Counted from the stretch's first letter, positions 1-11,154 are shown. The stretch is 64,000 nucleotides of DNA from Eucommia ulmoides (GCA_016647705.1 CM028338.1:17691577-17755576); one strand, 5' to 3'. Notes: generated by a model not told the origin, from the letters alone. Program-made: numbers and translations.

Positions 1-599
1 AACCAATAAAGGGAGACAAGGGTTTCTTTTTCTTCCAACATTAATTTTAATCTTAAAATATAGGAAAACATACATGGGCTGTTTAAATATTGACATTCAA
101 AATATTCGAAGAGATGACCAAATAGGAAAGAAGAGGTTTACCATCTGAGTCCAACAATTGATCTACAAGCTTTTGCACCACAGGGAAATCATTTTGCAAA
201 TTCTGTCTAGACTATATGACAAACTAAATAGCCTGGGTGTTGCACCAATAGGAGAATCCTAGGCTTGGTTTCTTTTTATGAAATCTTTTCAGTTGCCACA
301 GATAATACCCCGGCGAGCATGTTTAGGGATTCACAACAATTATCCTCGAATTTATTTTTTATCACCTCTGACAAAAGCGAGATGAATTGAATTAGCTTCT
401 CTTACAGTGGCTAATCAATCTTCTCCCCTGCCCTCAAGCTGGGGCATATTTTATACCAGTTACATTCTTGGTCTCACGATAAGAGGTGTTGGATTAGATT
501 CTCCAGTTAGAGATTGGGGCACATTTCACCTTGTTTAGGATTTCCCTATGGAAATCTGCATTTGTTTCTATCCTAGGACGTAGATTGGGATGCCTTAAC
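1..599. other. Non-coding, probable 3' internal region of an Ogre/Tat-like element
   Basis: No credible reading frame. The stretch contains scattered motifs of the type 'ctggggca' followed by an AT-rich run (near 437, 514, and again near 1301 and 1360 beyond this block), so it seems to be the start of the repeat-rich region that follows. By position it would be untranslated internal sequence upstream of the LTR that begins near 3000. That assignment is inference. Confidence 0.4.
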
Positions 600-600
600 A

Positions 601-2300
601 AATTGAGTCATCTTGAAACAACATAAACTACGTTTCGACGTGATTTCCTGTGAAAGCAAGGTTGCGCAGGCTTTTCACGCAGGCAACCCTTGTGGGTTGA
701 GTTGACAACCTAAAAGAAATAAAATTATCTCAACATAAACTACATTTTAACTTGATTCCCAGTAAAAACAGGGATATGTAGAAAACCCTTGTGGGTTAGG
801 TCGACAACCTAAAAAAATCAAATTCATCTCAGACATGAACTACATTTCAACCTGATTCTCTGTGAAAACAGATATAGGTAGGCAACCCTTGTGTGTTTGG
901 TTGACAACCTAAAAGAAATAAAATTAAACCTAAGCATGAACTACGTTTTGACCTAATTCCGAGTGAAAACAGGGATACGTTGGTAACCCTCATGGGTTCG
1001 ATCATCAATTAAAAAAGTAAAATCATCATAGCGAGGGCCGAACTACGTTTCAACCTAATTCCTGACCTAGAAAATCAAGACGCGTAGATAACCTAGGTAG
1101 GTTTCGGTCGTCTGACGATCATTGTCTGAAACAATGACATGACATGATTTTTAAAATAAAAGACAAAAGCAACCCAACAAGGTTTTCAGTCTCAATCGGA
1201 TATTAAAAATCACACACTTAGTTTGGGATATGTAGGCAGCCCTTATAGGTTCCTTCGTATTTTCTCGAATTCCCAGGATTTATTCTTCACCCCAGCTAGG
1301 GCTGGGGCACATTATATCAAATTGCTCCATTGAGATTCTTTGATAAGATTCGCCCCAACTTGGGCTGGGGAAAATTTAAAAAATTGTGATCTACATTCCC
1401 TAAATGGTAAGTACCACAGAGCCCCAGTCTCCAACTAGTGTACATTTTATTCGAGGTAATGTCTTTCAGGAAGTCTTCTAGTTCTCGTCGACAGTCCTAA
1501 GTGGGATGTAGAGTTTCCCAGAGAGTTTCTTAGGTGAGAATCCTCTTAGTCATTTTCAATCATGCATTGATATGGCGACCACGGAATCAGTTTCTCTAAC
1601 CAAGAACCTTTCCTACCAAATATTGATTTACGTTAAGTGTTAGAACTACATTTGACTTAATTTTTAGCTATCCTAAGATATGTAGGAAACCCATGCGGGT
1701 TCGGTCAAAACTAAATCTTAAACTACATTGTGGCCTGATTCTTAGCTAGTCTAAGATACGTAGGCACCCCGATGGGGTTCAGTCAATCAAGGTTGAAATA
1801 AACAAATAAATGAATGTCCCAAACTACGTTGTAGCCTTATTCTTAGTTATTCTAAGATACGTAGGCGCCCCAATGGGGGTTTGGTCAAACAAGGTTAAAA
1901 TAAATAAATGTTTAATTTACATTTAAAAAAATGGATCCTTGTGAAAACTTTGGTGAGAACCATTGTTTATCGGTTTCAGTCTCAAACTGAGAAGAAACTC
2001 TTGGAATTGGTTTCTCTAACCCATAACCTTTCTACCCAATCTTAAGTTACATTACTTGTTAGAACTACATTTCTTCTGATTCTTAGATAACAAAGATATG
2101 TAGGAAAGCCCCTAAATGGGTACGGTCATAACCAGGAGATGGCGATGATTCGGCATTCTCCAAATCTACGGCGTGTCCATTATAGGATTGGTCGGTTGAC
2201 CATCCTTCAGACTTGTTAGAGCTACATTTGACCTGAATCTTAGTTATCCTAAGATATGTAGAAAATCCCCTAAATAGGTACAGTCATAACCAGGAGTTGG
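601..2300 (+). repeat. Degenerate ~100-bp tandem/dispersed repeat, about ten copies
   Basis: The core is 'aactacgtt...cctgattc', followed by 'gatacgtaggcaaccc' and 'gggtt.ggtc'. Copies begin near 624, 726, 838, 938, 1040, 1647, 1720, 1821, 2063 and 2219. The first five are head-to-tail at about 100-bp spacing. The later five are spaced more widely and share 'cttagctatcctaagatatgtagg'-like centres (written here in shortened form). Minisatellites with this wording occur in the untranslated regions of plant Ogre/Tat LTR retrotransposons, from general knowledge. The block lies immediately upstream of an Ogre-like LTR, which fits. Confidence 0.75.
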
Positions 2301-2408
2301 CGATGAGTCAGCAATTTCCTACCGCTATAGTATAATCCCCTAGGATTAGTTAACTAACCCTTATTTGAGAAGATTCCTTATATGTTTGGTAGGAATGTAG
2401 TATTCCTA

Positions 2409-2880
2409 GTGATGATGCAACGATTCCCAATAGCATTCTTGGCATTTGCTTTCCTAGGAAGCTATTGTTTTCCCCGTTGATGATACAACGATTCCCAAGA
2501 ACGTTCGTACGTTCCTAGCCTTCACTTTTCCACGAGGTTACGGTTGTCCCTAGTGATGATGTAGTGATTCCCAAGAATGTTCGTACGTTCCTAGACTTCA
2601 CTTTCCTAGGAGGTTACTATTGTGCCTAATAAAGAAGCAATGATTCCTAAGAACGTTCGTACGTTCTAGGCATTTGCTTTCCTAGGAATTTACTATTTTC
2701 CATAGTGTAGATACAGTGATTCTCAAGAACGTTCCTGGCCTTCACTTTACTATTTTTCTCAAGGATGATGCTGCAATTCCCAAGAACGTTCGTAGGTTTG
2801 TGGCCTTTGTTTTTTTAGGATTTTACTGCTTTCCTAGTTTAGGTGCAACAATGTTCAGGAACATTCCTAACTTTGCTTAT
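2409..2880 (+). repeat. ~76-bp tandem repeat, seven degenerate copies
   Basis: Units begin near 2411, 2479, 2554, 2630, 2706, 2764 and 2843. Each holds 'gatgatgcaacgattccc', then a near-palindromic 'gaacgttcgtacgttc', then 'ttcactttcctaggagg'. The second to fourth units are the best conserved. The array differs from the ~100-bp family upstream and ends about 120 bp before the probable LTR start, so it is also likely to lie in the element's 3' untranslated region. Confidence 0.75.
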
Positions 2881-3129
2881 TTAGGTTAAATTTCAAGTTT
2901 TAGCATTATATTCACTTACTTTTCATGTCTCGCAAAACAAAATGTTTGTGTCTCCTATTTTTGTCAGTACTATTAAACTCGTATGACAAAGAGGATAGTT
3001 ATAGACACCACATTTTGCCCCAAGTTTTGAAAGTATTGGGTCTAAAGTACAAATTTGAATAAATTTTAAACTGAGGTTTAAAGGGTTTTCATCTTAGGTT
3101 ACCTTTGATACTATTAGAAGGATAAAAAC

Positions 3130-3132
<3 letters not shown>

Positions 3133-3169
<37 letters not shown>
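3133..3169. repeat. (TA)n microsatellite
   Basis: An uninterrupted AT dinucleotide run of about 37 bp inside the Ogre-like LTR. Confidence 0.95.
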
Positions 3170-3172
<3 letters not shown>

Positions 3173-3493
3173 GTCAATTCGATCAAAATTCTGTATAATA
3201 AAAGTTTCGAGTCAATTTTGAAATTCCTAAAGTTAATTGGGATTAAAATGACAATACTAAAGGTTGGTTATTCATGGAAATCACTTTTAATTTGATTAAA
3301 TTAGTTTCGACCCTTGAACTTAAGGAAATTTCACCAATTATATTTGTTTTCCGTTTTAACCCCTAAAACTGTTACTTTATCAATTTTTTTCTAATTGACA
3401 ATAAATATATTTGATTAATTTTTCTTGTTTAAAGTACTAATATCCAAAATCAAGCAAAAACCTTGATTAACCAAGATTTTATCATGAAACTTA

Positions 3494-4515
3494 GGGCCAA
3501 TTTGGTAACCGTTTCGTGCCCATTCCATGCAGTGGAATGGGAATAGGATGGGATGGGATGAGAATTCTATTTCTTTCTTGGGAATAGAATCATGTTTAGT
3601 AACAATAATTTTTTTGTGGATCTGGGAACAGAATCGCATTTGGTAACGATTTTATCAAAGAAATCAAGAATGAACCCTAAACCACAAATCCAAGAACAAA
3701 TTCAACAACAAGCCCTAAACCACAAATTGAAGAACAAATCCAAGAAATCCAAAAACACATTCGATTTCGAACTTTCATTTCTAACTTCATTTCTAGTTCA
3801 TTTGCAAGAACATATTCAATTTTGAACTTCATTTCCACATAAATGAAATATATTCCGAAATCAATTTTGAAATCGAAATCGATTTCGATTTTGAAACCCT
3901 ATTTTAATTTCAAAATCAAAATCGAAACAGTAAATCGAAATCGATTTTGATTTCGAAATTCTATTTCAATTTCGAACTTTTAGGGTTTCGATTTCGAAAT
4001 CGAAATCAAAACTCTATTTCGATTCGATTTCGAAATCGAAACCAAAGATGCGAAGCAGATGAAGCATACGAAGCAGACAATGAGTAAAATGGCACGAAAC
4101 AGATGAGCACGACGATGAAGAACCAGACAAAAGTGAAGAACAACGGAGATGAGCACGAACAACGAAGAACCAAATAAAGCACAAACGACGAAGGTGAAGA
4201 ACAACGACGATGATGGTGGTGGATAAAGAAGAAGGCGAAGACGACGTCGAATATGATGGAGGTGAGCAGAAGAGAAGAAGAACAAACGAAGAACAAAAAA
4301 GAAAAAAAAATAGCTACAAAGTTTGAAGGCTGGTCTCACTAACAAATTCAAAAATTCCCTCCATGTCCTTTTTTTAAGAATGGGAATAGAATGGGAAATC
4401 TTGGGCACAACTTTGTTTTGTTTCTCAAGCCTATAAAAAAAATGAGCACAATTCCCATTTTAGAATGGGATGGGAATGGAAAGAAAAAAAATGGGAGTGG
4501 TTACCAAACGGGGGC
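3494..4515. mobile_element. Harbinger-like (Tourist-type) non-autonomous DNA element, 1,022 bp
   Basis: Terminal inverted repeats 3494-3510 and 4499-4515 (5' GGGCCAATTTGGTAACC, 3' arm reverse complement GCCCCCGTTTGGTAACC, 13 of 17 identical) are flanked by a TTA duplication at 3491-3493 and 4516-4518. This is the signature of PIF/Harbinger elements. The inner part of each end is rich in 'tgggaatggaatggg'-like words. The centre (3840-4300) is strongly biased: repeats of 'gaaatcgatttcgattttga' and then a GA-rich run on the + strand. The open frames seen there are low-complexity and not credible genes. No transposase remains. Confidence 0.85.
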
Positions 4516-5859
4516 TTAGTTACCTAAAGTAACTTGTGCCTAAAACATAGTTCAAAACTAACCAAACTAGCATTGCCATCATTAAATGACAATAAATGTT
4601 GGGTTAAATGCAGTTAAAATGAGATCTGTTGACAAGATTCTCTAACAAAAATCGCATGATGAAATCTAGTTACTTGGAGTAACTAGCGGTTATAAAGCTA
4701 ACCAAATCGATTTCCATAATGACAAGAATTTAATACCCTTCTAATCATGCATCTAATCAAGCATTAAATGGAATTAATGAGGGCATTAAATGGTATTTGT
4801 TGGCCCAAAGAACTACCCAAAAGGGGGGTAAATTAGGTAGTTACAAAAATTTAATCAATCAAGTCCTTTAAACACAAATAATTAATTTCTCTAAATCAAT
4901 TATTATCTTGATACGCAGCGGATTTGTGTTTAACACTAATGCATACTCAAACACATTATAGATAATAAATCAATGCAGTATACAAGAATTTATCCTGGTT
5001 TGGTCAAGCTAATCTTGCCTACGCCCAGTCCCCCGAGTTCCACGGAGATTCGAAATCTACTAAGCCCTTGATTCCTTTACTAGGTAAGAACCAAACCCTT
5101 ACAACTCACAATTCTTTTACAGGCACAGAATCAACCTTTACAATTTACCATTTTCACAAGCCAATGATGAACCCTATCTTTTTACCATGCTAAAGACTAA
5201 CCTAACACTCTCTCACTTATCTTTTTCACAGTGAAGGATGAACATTTACAAATCACTCAAAATAATTCAATTGTAGAATAAATCAAAACCTAATTTTTTT
5301 CAAGGGAAAAGAATAACCTAATATTTTTACCAGGACAAAGATCAAGCTCTAATATTTTTCATAGAAAAAGAACGAAACATAGCTATCCTGATTAGACACC
5401 GTCCCAAATGTTTCTAATCCACGCAAACTCACAAATACAAAAAATATGAGTTTTTTTCCACAAATAGCTTCTACCACGTCAATACAAATATACTCAATTA
5501 ATGTCTCGAATAATTATTATGTGATAAATATAATATGAGACAATTAAAATCTGATGAATAAATAAAGTGGGTAGCATAAAGTTGGCACGCAATCAGATAA
5601 TCAAACAAAAATTGTTTAAAAAAGATTTTCAGGTTTTTAAATTTGTTGATCTTAAGATTTTGATGAATAATTAAGTGTTGATGTTTTGGTGGAACTAACG
5701 GTTTAATTGAGTATTTCAGTTATTTAAGTTCCAGTGATGAAGATGCAAATTAAATGGATACTAAAATGGAATATAAGAAGATTAGTAGAGAATATTTAGA
5801 AAAGAAAATGGTTAAAGAGGCGAAAACATAAAAGAGAAAGAGTTAAAAACGAGTTCAGA

Positions 5860-6170
5860 AAATAGATCCTGCAATTGTAAGTCGACTGATAGGTCAACCA
5901 GACCAAGTAGCAGAAACAACTTGTATCTCTAAGTTAACAGGCAGGTCAACCGGTGAAGAAAACTGAACTCTTTATATCTCTAAGTCGACAGGCAAGTCGA
6001 CCGGTGAAGAGAAGCTGAACTATCTGTATCTCTAAGTCGACAGATAGGTTGACCGGTAAAGGTAAACGAACTCTCTGAATCTCCAAGTCGATAGACAAGT
6101 CGAATTATGAACACTGTAGTGATGGATTGGCTACATCCTGAATAGGGCAGTCGACTGACCGGTCGATCGG
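5860..6170 (+). repeat. ~60-bp direct repeats with GTCGAC motifs inside the family C LTR
   Basis: Four to five units with the plan 'tctctaagtcgac', then 'aggtcgaccggtgaa', then 'gctgaact', ending with 'cagtcgactgaccggtcgatcgg'. The same array is present in the other + solo LTR (42825-43055), in the 3' LTR at 41460-41820 (reverse), and in degenerate form at 14095-14320. Each unit can fold on itself because GTCGAC-like words alternate with their complements. Its position upstream of the TATA-like box places it in the probable U3 region. Confidence 0.7.
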
Positions 6171-6520
6171 ACGTTCTGTTTCAAGATTCTGTTTATTCTG
6201 CGATTATATCCAAAAATAGCCATTTTTTGTTGGGATTTGAGAGAGATTTTGGGGATATTATTATATTTAGATATGTTTCATCTAATATTTAAATCCTATT
6301 GATTTGGTTCATTAATTTTTAATGTTTCTCAATTTGGTACATAAAATTGATTCTATTCTAATTAATTGAGATTGAGAATTATTTGGGGGGCTTAATTGAA
6401 AGTTTTAAAAGCTATTATTAATATTAAACCAAAATGAAGTCATAATGATATATGGGGTCTAAGAGAGCATGTAATTGTCATGACACATGGGAACTAGCCG
6501 TTAGAGCTAATTTATTTCCC

Positions 6521-6530
6521 ATATATATAG
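6521..6530 (+). promoter_or_regulatory. Candidate LTR TATA box (family C solo LTR)
   Basis: 'atatatatag' is followed by 'acttgcgaattt'. The same arrangement occurs at 43413-43422 in the sister solo LTR ('atatatatagacctgcg'), so it is conserved between copies. The assignment as the LTR promoter is inference from position and conservation. Confidence 0.45.
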
Positions 6531-7619
6531 ACTTGCGAATTTCATAAATCATTAATCAATATCAAGAGAGCATAAGAGTTAAGATCATTTGTGAGCTATT
6601 ATAAGAGTTATCATTCTGAGATATTATGTGAGCTATTCTAAGAGGCGATCTTGAGAATTATTCATTGCTATTTTTGATGCTACCAGATCTGAAGTTACAT
6701 CGCTCTATTTATTCTTTCTGTAGATTCCGGGTGAGATCTTTCCAATTACTTTCTATTGTGCATTACTTGTTTAATTATTGAAAATTGATCTTTAGAAATT
6801 GTTTATGATTTTTATTGAAGAAAATATTTTATAAACAGTTTCTTGAATCTGATTACGTGCTCAATTATTTGCTACCCATCTTTTGTTTAAAATCAAATTT
6901 TCAATTTCATATTTTTCTATCACTAGATTTGGGATGTTAATCGAGTTTTAGTTTATCTGGAGTAGTAGAAGCTCTGAGTGAGATAATATGTTTGTCAATT
7001 TGTATTGGTGAGTAGTGTGACGGATTAAATACTGTTGGGGGTATTTAATCAAAGGGTAGCCAGGTTTCAGTCTCTTCCTGTAAAGAGATTGAGGTAATAA
7101 TTCTTCCTGGATATAATTGATTTTGAGTGAATTTTGTAACGATTCGATTCTTATGGGTAAAATGATATTTGGAGTGTTGGTGAGGTTTTGATTCTTGAGC
7201 CTAAGGTATAAAAAGAATTAGGTTGTGATTCTTCCTGTAATAGAATTAGGTTATTCTTGAGCTTGTAAAAAGTAGAGGTTATTCTTGAGCCTGGGAAAAG
7301 AAAATTTTGTAAAGGTTAATTCTAATCTTGTAAAAGAATCTTTGTGAGGATTTGGTTCCTACCTTTAAAAGGATCTTGAGTTTAGTGGGTGCGAATCTCC
7401 GTGTGGATCGAAAGACTAGACTAGCCAAGAGTAACTTGGTGAACCAGGATATATCTTGGTGTGCTGCAATATTTACTTTATTTATTTTTGTTGTTTAGTA
7501 TGCACTTAGTTGATTATTTAATTCCGCTATGATATAAAGATAATAATTAATTTGTTATTAAAATTAATTATTTGATTTATTAAAGTTTTATTCTAATAAA
7601 TTTTTAATTATCTAATTCA

Positions 7620-7637
7620 CCCCCCCCCCCCCCCCCC
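7620..7637. repeat. Poly-C run (18 bp)
   Basis: An 18-base C homopolymer close to the 3' end of the solo LTR. The sister copy at 44525 has 'caccccctt' at the same place, so the run expanded after divergence. Assembly uncertainty is possible here. Confidence 0.9.
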
Positions 7638-8280
7638 TCTTGGGTATTCCACTGGGCTAACAAAGTTTAAATCGACTTTCTATCAATCATAAACCAAGCA
7701 ATCAAGATAAATAAAATTTTAAAAAGTAAGTAATAAAGCTTGGATGAATCTCACCGGGAAAACACCGAAAACAATGATAATATCACAATTAGAAATCAAG
7801 TAGGTGGCGCCAAATAGTAAGCACTTTAGACCAAGAACTTATATAAAAAAAAATGGGAATTAGTGTGTTAACCAAAATCGAAAAAAATTACTTGGAATTG
7901 TTTATATGTAAAGATATGTACCGTCTTCGACGGGTGTCTTGAGGTGCCTAACACCTTCCCTAAGCATAATTGACCCATAAACTTTAAAGAAATCTTTGGT
8001 AAAGTCCAACTGTTTTTTAATCAAAAACTTGGGCCATTTTAAAATAAAAACAATTTTAAAAAAATCTCGGTAACCTAACACACAATTTAACTCAATGCTA
8101 TGTGGCGACTCCATTTTTTAAATAAATCCTGATCCAAAGCACATTTTCAAAATCGGTGCCTAAAAAACCGCTGAAACTAGTTTTCTAAAATTAATGGATT
8201 GTTTAGGATTTCAAGAAGGAGGAAACAAAAACCTTGTTTTCCTCTTTTTCTCACTCTGTTCTTCCTCTCTTCCAAAATTT

Positions 8281-8703
8281 GGGATGCCTTAGTATATATG
8301 AATGAATGAAAGTTGTACACTTGAAATCATTCTCATTTTTTATCTTCAAAATAATTTAATTACTGCTCATAGAACTACATTAAAATATATATTAAATTAA
8401 ATTTTATTTAATCGTAATTGTCTACTGCATGCCTTATTCCTCCCATAATATAGGCATTTTAAATAAAATTCTTTGTTCAATTTAAAATCTAGAGACGAGC
8501 CTTTCACGAACTTATTAGCATGCCACCACGCTGACATTATTGTTGCATTAGAAACATGATATTCCAATGCCACTTTTGTTTTATTGGTTGTTTCATCATT
8601 TTCGTTATTACCTTTGTGACGAACAACTAATCTAGTTTGATCCATCTATACATAATTGATTATTAGTGAGAAACAAATAAATATTTCCTAATAGAGAACC
8701 CAC

Positions 8704-8739
<36 letters not shown>

Positions 8740-8903
8740 ATTTCTATTTATGAAAATAGTTGTCATAGGCAAACAACTCCTATTTTTTAAAAACAAATCA
8801 GTACTTCCAAAACCTGATTCAAAATTTGGGAGCACAAACAAATGCCACTTGTGCTAACTAAGAAAGAAAGTCCTATTTTTTGTAAAAATAATTTTATTCA
8901 TCA
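8281..8903. other. Unassigned AT-rich sequence with (TA)n at 8707-8737
   Basis: No recognised element or gene. A minus-strand open frame at 8397-8645 (82 codons) has fairly mixed composition but resembles nothing I know and has no supporting context, so I do not call it a gene. The clean (TA)n run at 8707-8737 has about 15 units. Confidence 0.5.
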
Positions 8904-8912
8904 AGAATACTT

Positions 8913-11145
8913 GGGAAAACGACATTTTTGATCCCTGAAAGATGGCTAGAGTGTTTAATTGGGCTCTAAAATTTAAAACCCGACACATTTGATCTCAACA
9001 ATTGAAAATCATTCAAATTGACCTTTGAGGCCGATGTCGTTAGCAAAAATTGGAGAAATTGGATGGAAACAGCACGTGAGAAGTATATGACTATTGGCTC
9101 AAGGGTACATACGTCATTTCGTAATACAAACATCCCATTTCATCGGAGCCCGTGTTCCGGCGACCTTCATCGTTTGGGTCAAGAGGTGGATCTACGGAGG
9201 GGTTCAGATCTAGTGGTTGTGGGGTTTGTGTCCGATCTAGCATCCGTTTTGCAACAAAAATTGCCACTATAACAGGGGAAGTAGCATAGATGGCCACTGG
9301 CAATCGACGTCGTTTAATCTGCAATCATTGAGTAGAAAGAGATTAAGCAGATTCGTAGCCAAGAAATGGGAGTCTAAGCCCTGAACGTTGTAGAAGAAGG
9401 TGATTTGGTTATCAAATCGGAGTTAGGGTTCAGATGGTGTGGCGACAAACCAGAACAGAGGCTATTTCAAATCCCAAAGCTACAGGTAACCTATCCGATT
9501 CTCTACAACCAATAGAGGGTAGTGTTAGAATATGGCGGAAATTGTGAGTTGTGAGCAGTGTAATGGCAATTTATCTGGGTTCTGGGGAGCTTTTGTATTT
9601 CTTGTGAAATCAAATCATAAAGTGAAGATAACAACAATGGTTCTTGAAGTAGGTAATCGTTGCAGTAGAGATTTCCTTCGAAAGAAATTTTCGAATGGAA
9701 AATGGAATCTAATATTGGATTAGAGATAAAAATAATCAATACTCATGGACCAATAGTGGGAGGAGGCCTATTCCAATCAATATAAATGAAGCTCCTCAAG
9801 GTAAAGTTTACACCCTCTTCGTAGATCATGTTTCTTTTTCTATGAATTTTCTCGAGTTTCGCTCAGGTTTTAGAGGTTTTGGAGAAATTCTAGATGTTTT
9901 GAAGATAGCAACAATGGTTCTTGAAGTAGGTGATCTGGAACTCATCCTCTATTCGTGCTCTACACAAGTGTTTCAACAAGCCTATTGTTGCTAAAGATAA
10001 AGTTAAGTGGGTTTACAGAATCAAAGATCAACAGAGTACAATTTTAACCGATATAGATGAAAATAGAGTTGAGCGGATTGTTCACGACCTTCTAAGTATT
10101 GAATCTTGGAATAAGAGAGCTCAAACAAGAAGCTGTAGGGGCCTGATTCAGGGGCACGTCCGTGGTAGAAGCTTCAGGGAATTGTTCCCAAAATCGGGTG
10201 AAGAATTTGCAGCGTCCATCGGCAAAGAGAATCTCAAACATGAATTATCTCCGGACAGAGCTGATTTTGGAGGAACCGCATACAAAGATAGCTGCAGAAG
10301 GGGTTTCTCGCTGGTCAAAGGTAAACATACGGTGGTCGCAGGCCTTCCGAGGCCCTGCTTCGCTTGTCAAGAAAGAGAAATTGGAGTCTCTAGAAAAGGG
10401 AAGAAACGATGATTTAGGGTCAGTCAGAGGGGGCATGGTGGCGGTAAATTCAACTTCTCCTAAAAGAGTTATGAAAGTCGATAGTCGATTCGTGGAAGAG
10501 CTGGATAGAGCCATGGTAATACGAAATCTATTAGGGTGGACCATCCGGGGTAATGAGTTAGAAGTAAAAGAAAAAGTTCTAGAATTGATCAGGAAGGATT
10601 GGGATGAGTATGAGAAAGATGAGTCGATCTAGAATCTCAATAAGGCTTAGGCAAGGGCTGAGCTATAATTGCTCTTTTATCAGGGTTGATATTTGGACCC
10701 TTATTAAAGGTCAAGTATTGGAGGCTATGCACCATGACGTTGCCATTTTTGCTTTTCTCCCACAGTTACAAATGTGTTCATCCTCTATTTTTTATTTTTT
10801 TATTTTTTTGGACAAAGAATAAACAAGAAGGGAAAAAAAATTGAGTTCCAAAAGTTAGAACAAATAAGAGAGATGGGTAGCGACACAATTTATAGGCACA
10901 TGAAATGAAGAAAATTGCGGAAAAACTGCACAGATATGGACAAATATGGAGGGAATCAGTTGGGGCACTTAAATGACCGAAATACCCTTAAAGTAACGTT
11001 GACCATTACGTTGACTTCACAGAATCCTCTTCAAGGGCCAATTTGAAACAATTTCAAATGTTGAAATCAAATGTGTCGAGTTTCAAATCTTAGGAACCAA
11101 TTAGACACTCTAAACATCTTTTAAGGACCAAAAAGGTCTTTTCCC
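8913..11145 (+). mobile_element. Pack-MULE (2,233 bp) with perfect 9-bp TSD
   Basis: A perfect 9-bp duplication agaatactt flanks the unit (8904-8912 and 11146-11154), diagnostic of Mutator-like elements. The ends are long inverted repeats of about 115 bp. The left starts GGGAAAACGACATTTTTG and the right, reversed, starts GGGAAAAGACCTTTTTGG. Both continue with 'gagtgt.taattgg' and 'ctcgacacatttgat'-like words. No transposase is present. The interior carries exon-like, less AT-rich sequence with long frames and an RRM fragment, as expected for a MULE that has captured host gene pieces. Confidence 0.88.
9532..10632 (+). pseudogene. Captured host-gene fragments, RRM-type RNA-binding protein
   Basis: Three exon-like segments are visible. 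At 9532-9723 there is a 63-codon frame beginning MAEIVSCEQCNG. At about 9771-9902 an open frame encodes 'KVYTLFVDHVSFSMNF' followed by 'FRGFGEILDVL'. This matches the beta1/RNP2 and alpha1 part of an RRM in plant RNA-binding proteins, where 'TLFVDN' is usual. At 9930-10412 and 10162-10632 two long frames overlap in different registers, the second ending with 'LLGWTIRGNELEVKEKV'. The register change suggests a frameshift. A 30-bp piece ('caacaatggttcttgaagta') occurs twice, near 9635 and 9911, at the boundary between two segments. RRM proteins bind RNA, but this copy lacks the RNP1 half and is unlikely to work. RRM identity is inference from one motif. Confidence 0.5.
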
Positions 11146-11154
11146 AGAATACTT

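Larger units (their letters stand above)
5644..7662 (+). mobile_element. Solo LTR of family C (2,019 bp) nested in another family C LTR
   Basis: The sequence runs from TGTTGATC to GGGCTAACA, with 5-bp flanks aaatt (5639-5643) and aagtt (7663-7667), a one-mismatch target duplication. The outer LTR continues on both sides, so the insertion is certain. There is no internal region, so this is a solo LTR left by LTR-LTR recombination. A TATA-like 'atatatatag' lies at 6521-6530. The closest copy in the window is the solo LTR at 42395-44525. Confidence 0.88.
4798..7847 (-). mobile_element. Copia-like LTR fragment (family C), minus orientation, interrupted
   Basis: Begins with TGTTGGCCCAAAG on the + strand (the reverse of the LTR end) and matches copies at 39115 and 49752 through landmarks such as 'acgcagcggat', 'tatcctggtttggtcaagct' and 'ccaaacccttacaac'. 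It runs to 5643, is interrupted by a solo LTR of its own family, resumes at 7668 ('accaagcaatcaa', 'atctcaccgggaaa') and stops at about 7847, where Ogre-like LTR sequence resumes. Only about 1 kb of the roughly 2.1-kb LTR remains, so the distal half was lost or never inserted. Confidence 0.8.
3000..8280 (+). mobile_element. Ogre/Tat-like LTR, split by later insertions
   Basis: The LTR starts at about 3000 with 'tatagacaccacattttgcc', a wording shared (in reverse) with the ends of two further copies at 12742 and 19129. It is preceded by a purine run 'caaagaggatag' that could be a polypurine tract, so this is probably a 3' LTR of a + strand element that extends left of the window. Its pieces are 3000-3490, 4519-4797 and about 7848-8280. 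The last piece contains 'gtgttaacc', 'ggtgcctaacacc' and 'tggcgactcc', which recur in reverse at 14940-15200. The gaps are filled by a Harbinger-like element and a copia-like LTR. The right end is approximate. The family name is inference from LTR wording, because no coding region is attached. Confidence 0.6.

Noticed and set aside
3980..4408. Minus-strand open frames of 96-142 codons
   Set aside because: They lie in the purine-biased centre of a Harbinger-like element and translate into low-complexity F/S/L/H runs.
8102..8111. 'tggcgactcc' as a tRNA-Arg type primer-binding site of an Ogre element
   Set aside because: The similarity between this copy and the reverse copy near 14936 continues for about 200 bp on both sides, so the motif seems to lie inside the LTR and not at the LTR/internal junction.
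8397..8645. 82-codon minus-strand frame with mixed composition
   Set aside because: No family recognised, no neighbours, and no splice or promoter context. Too little to call a gene.
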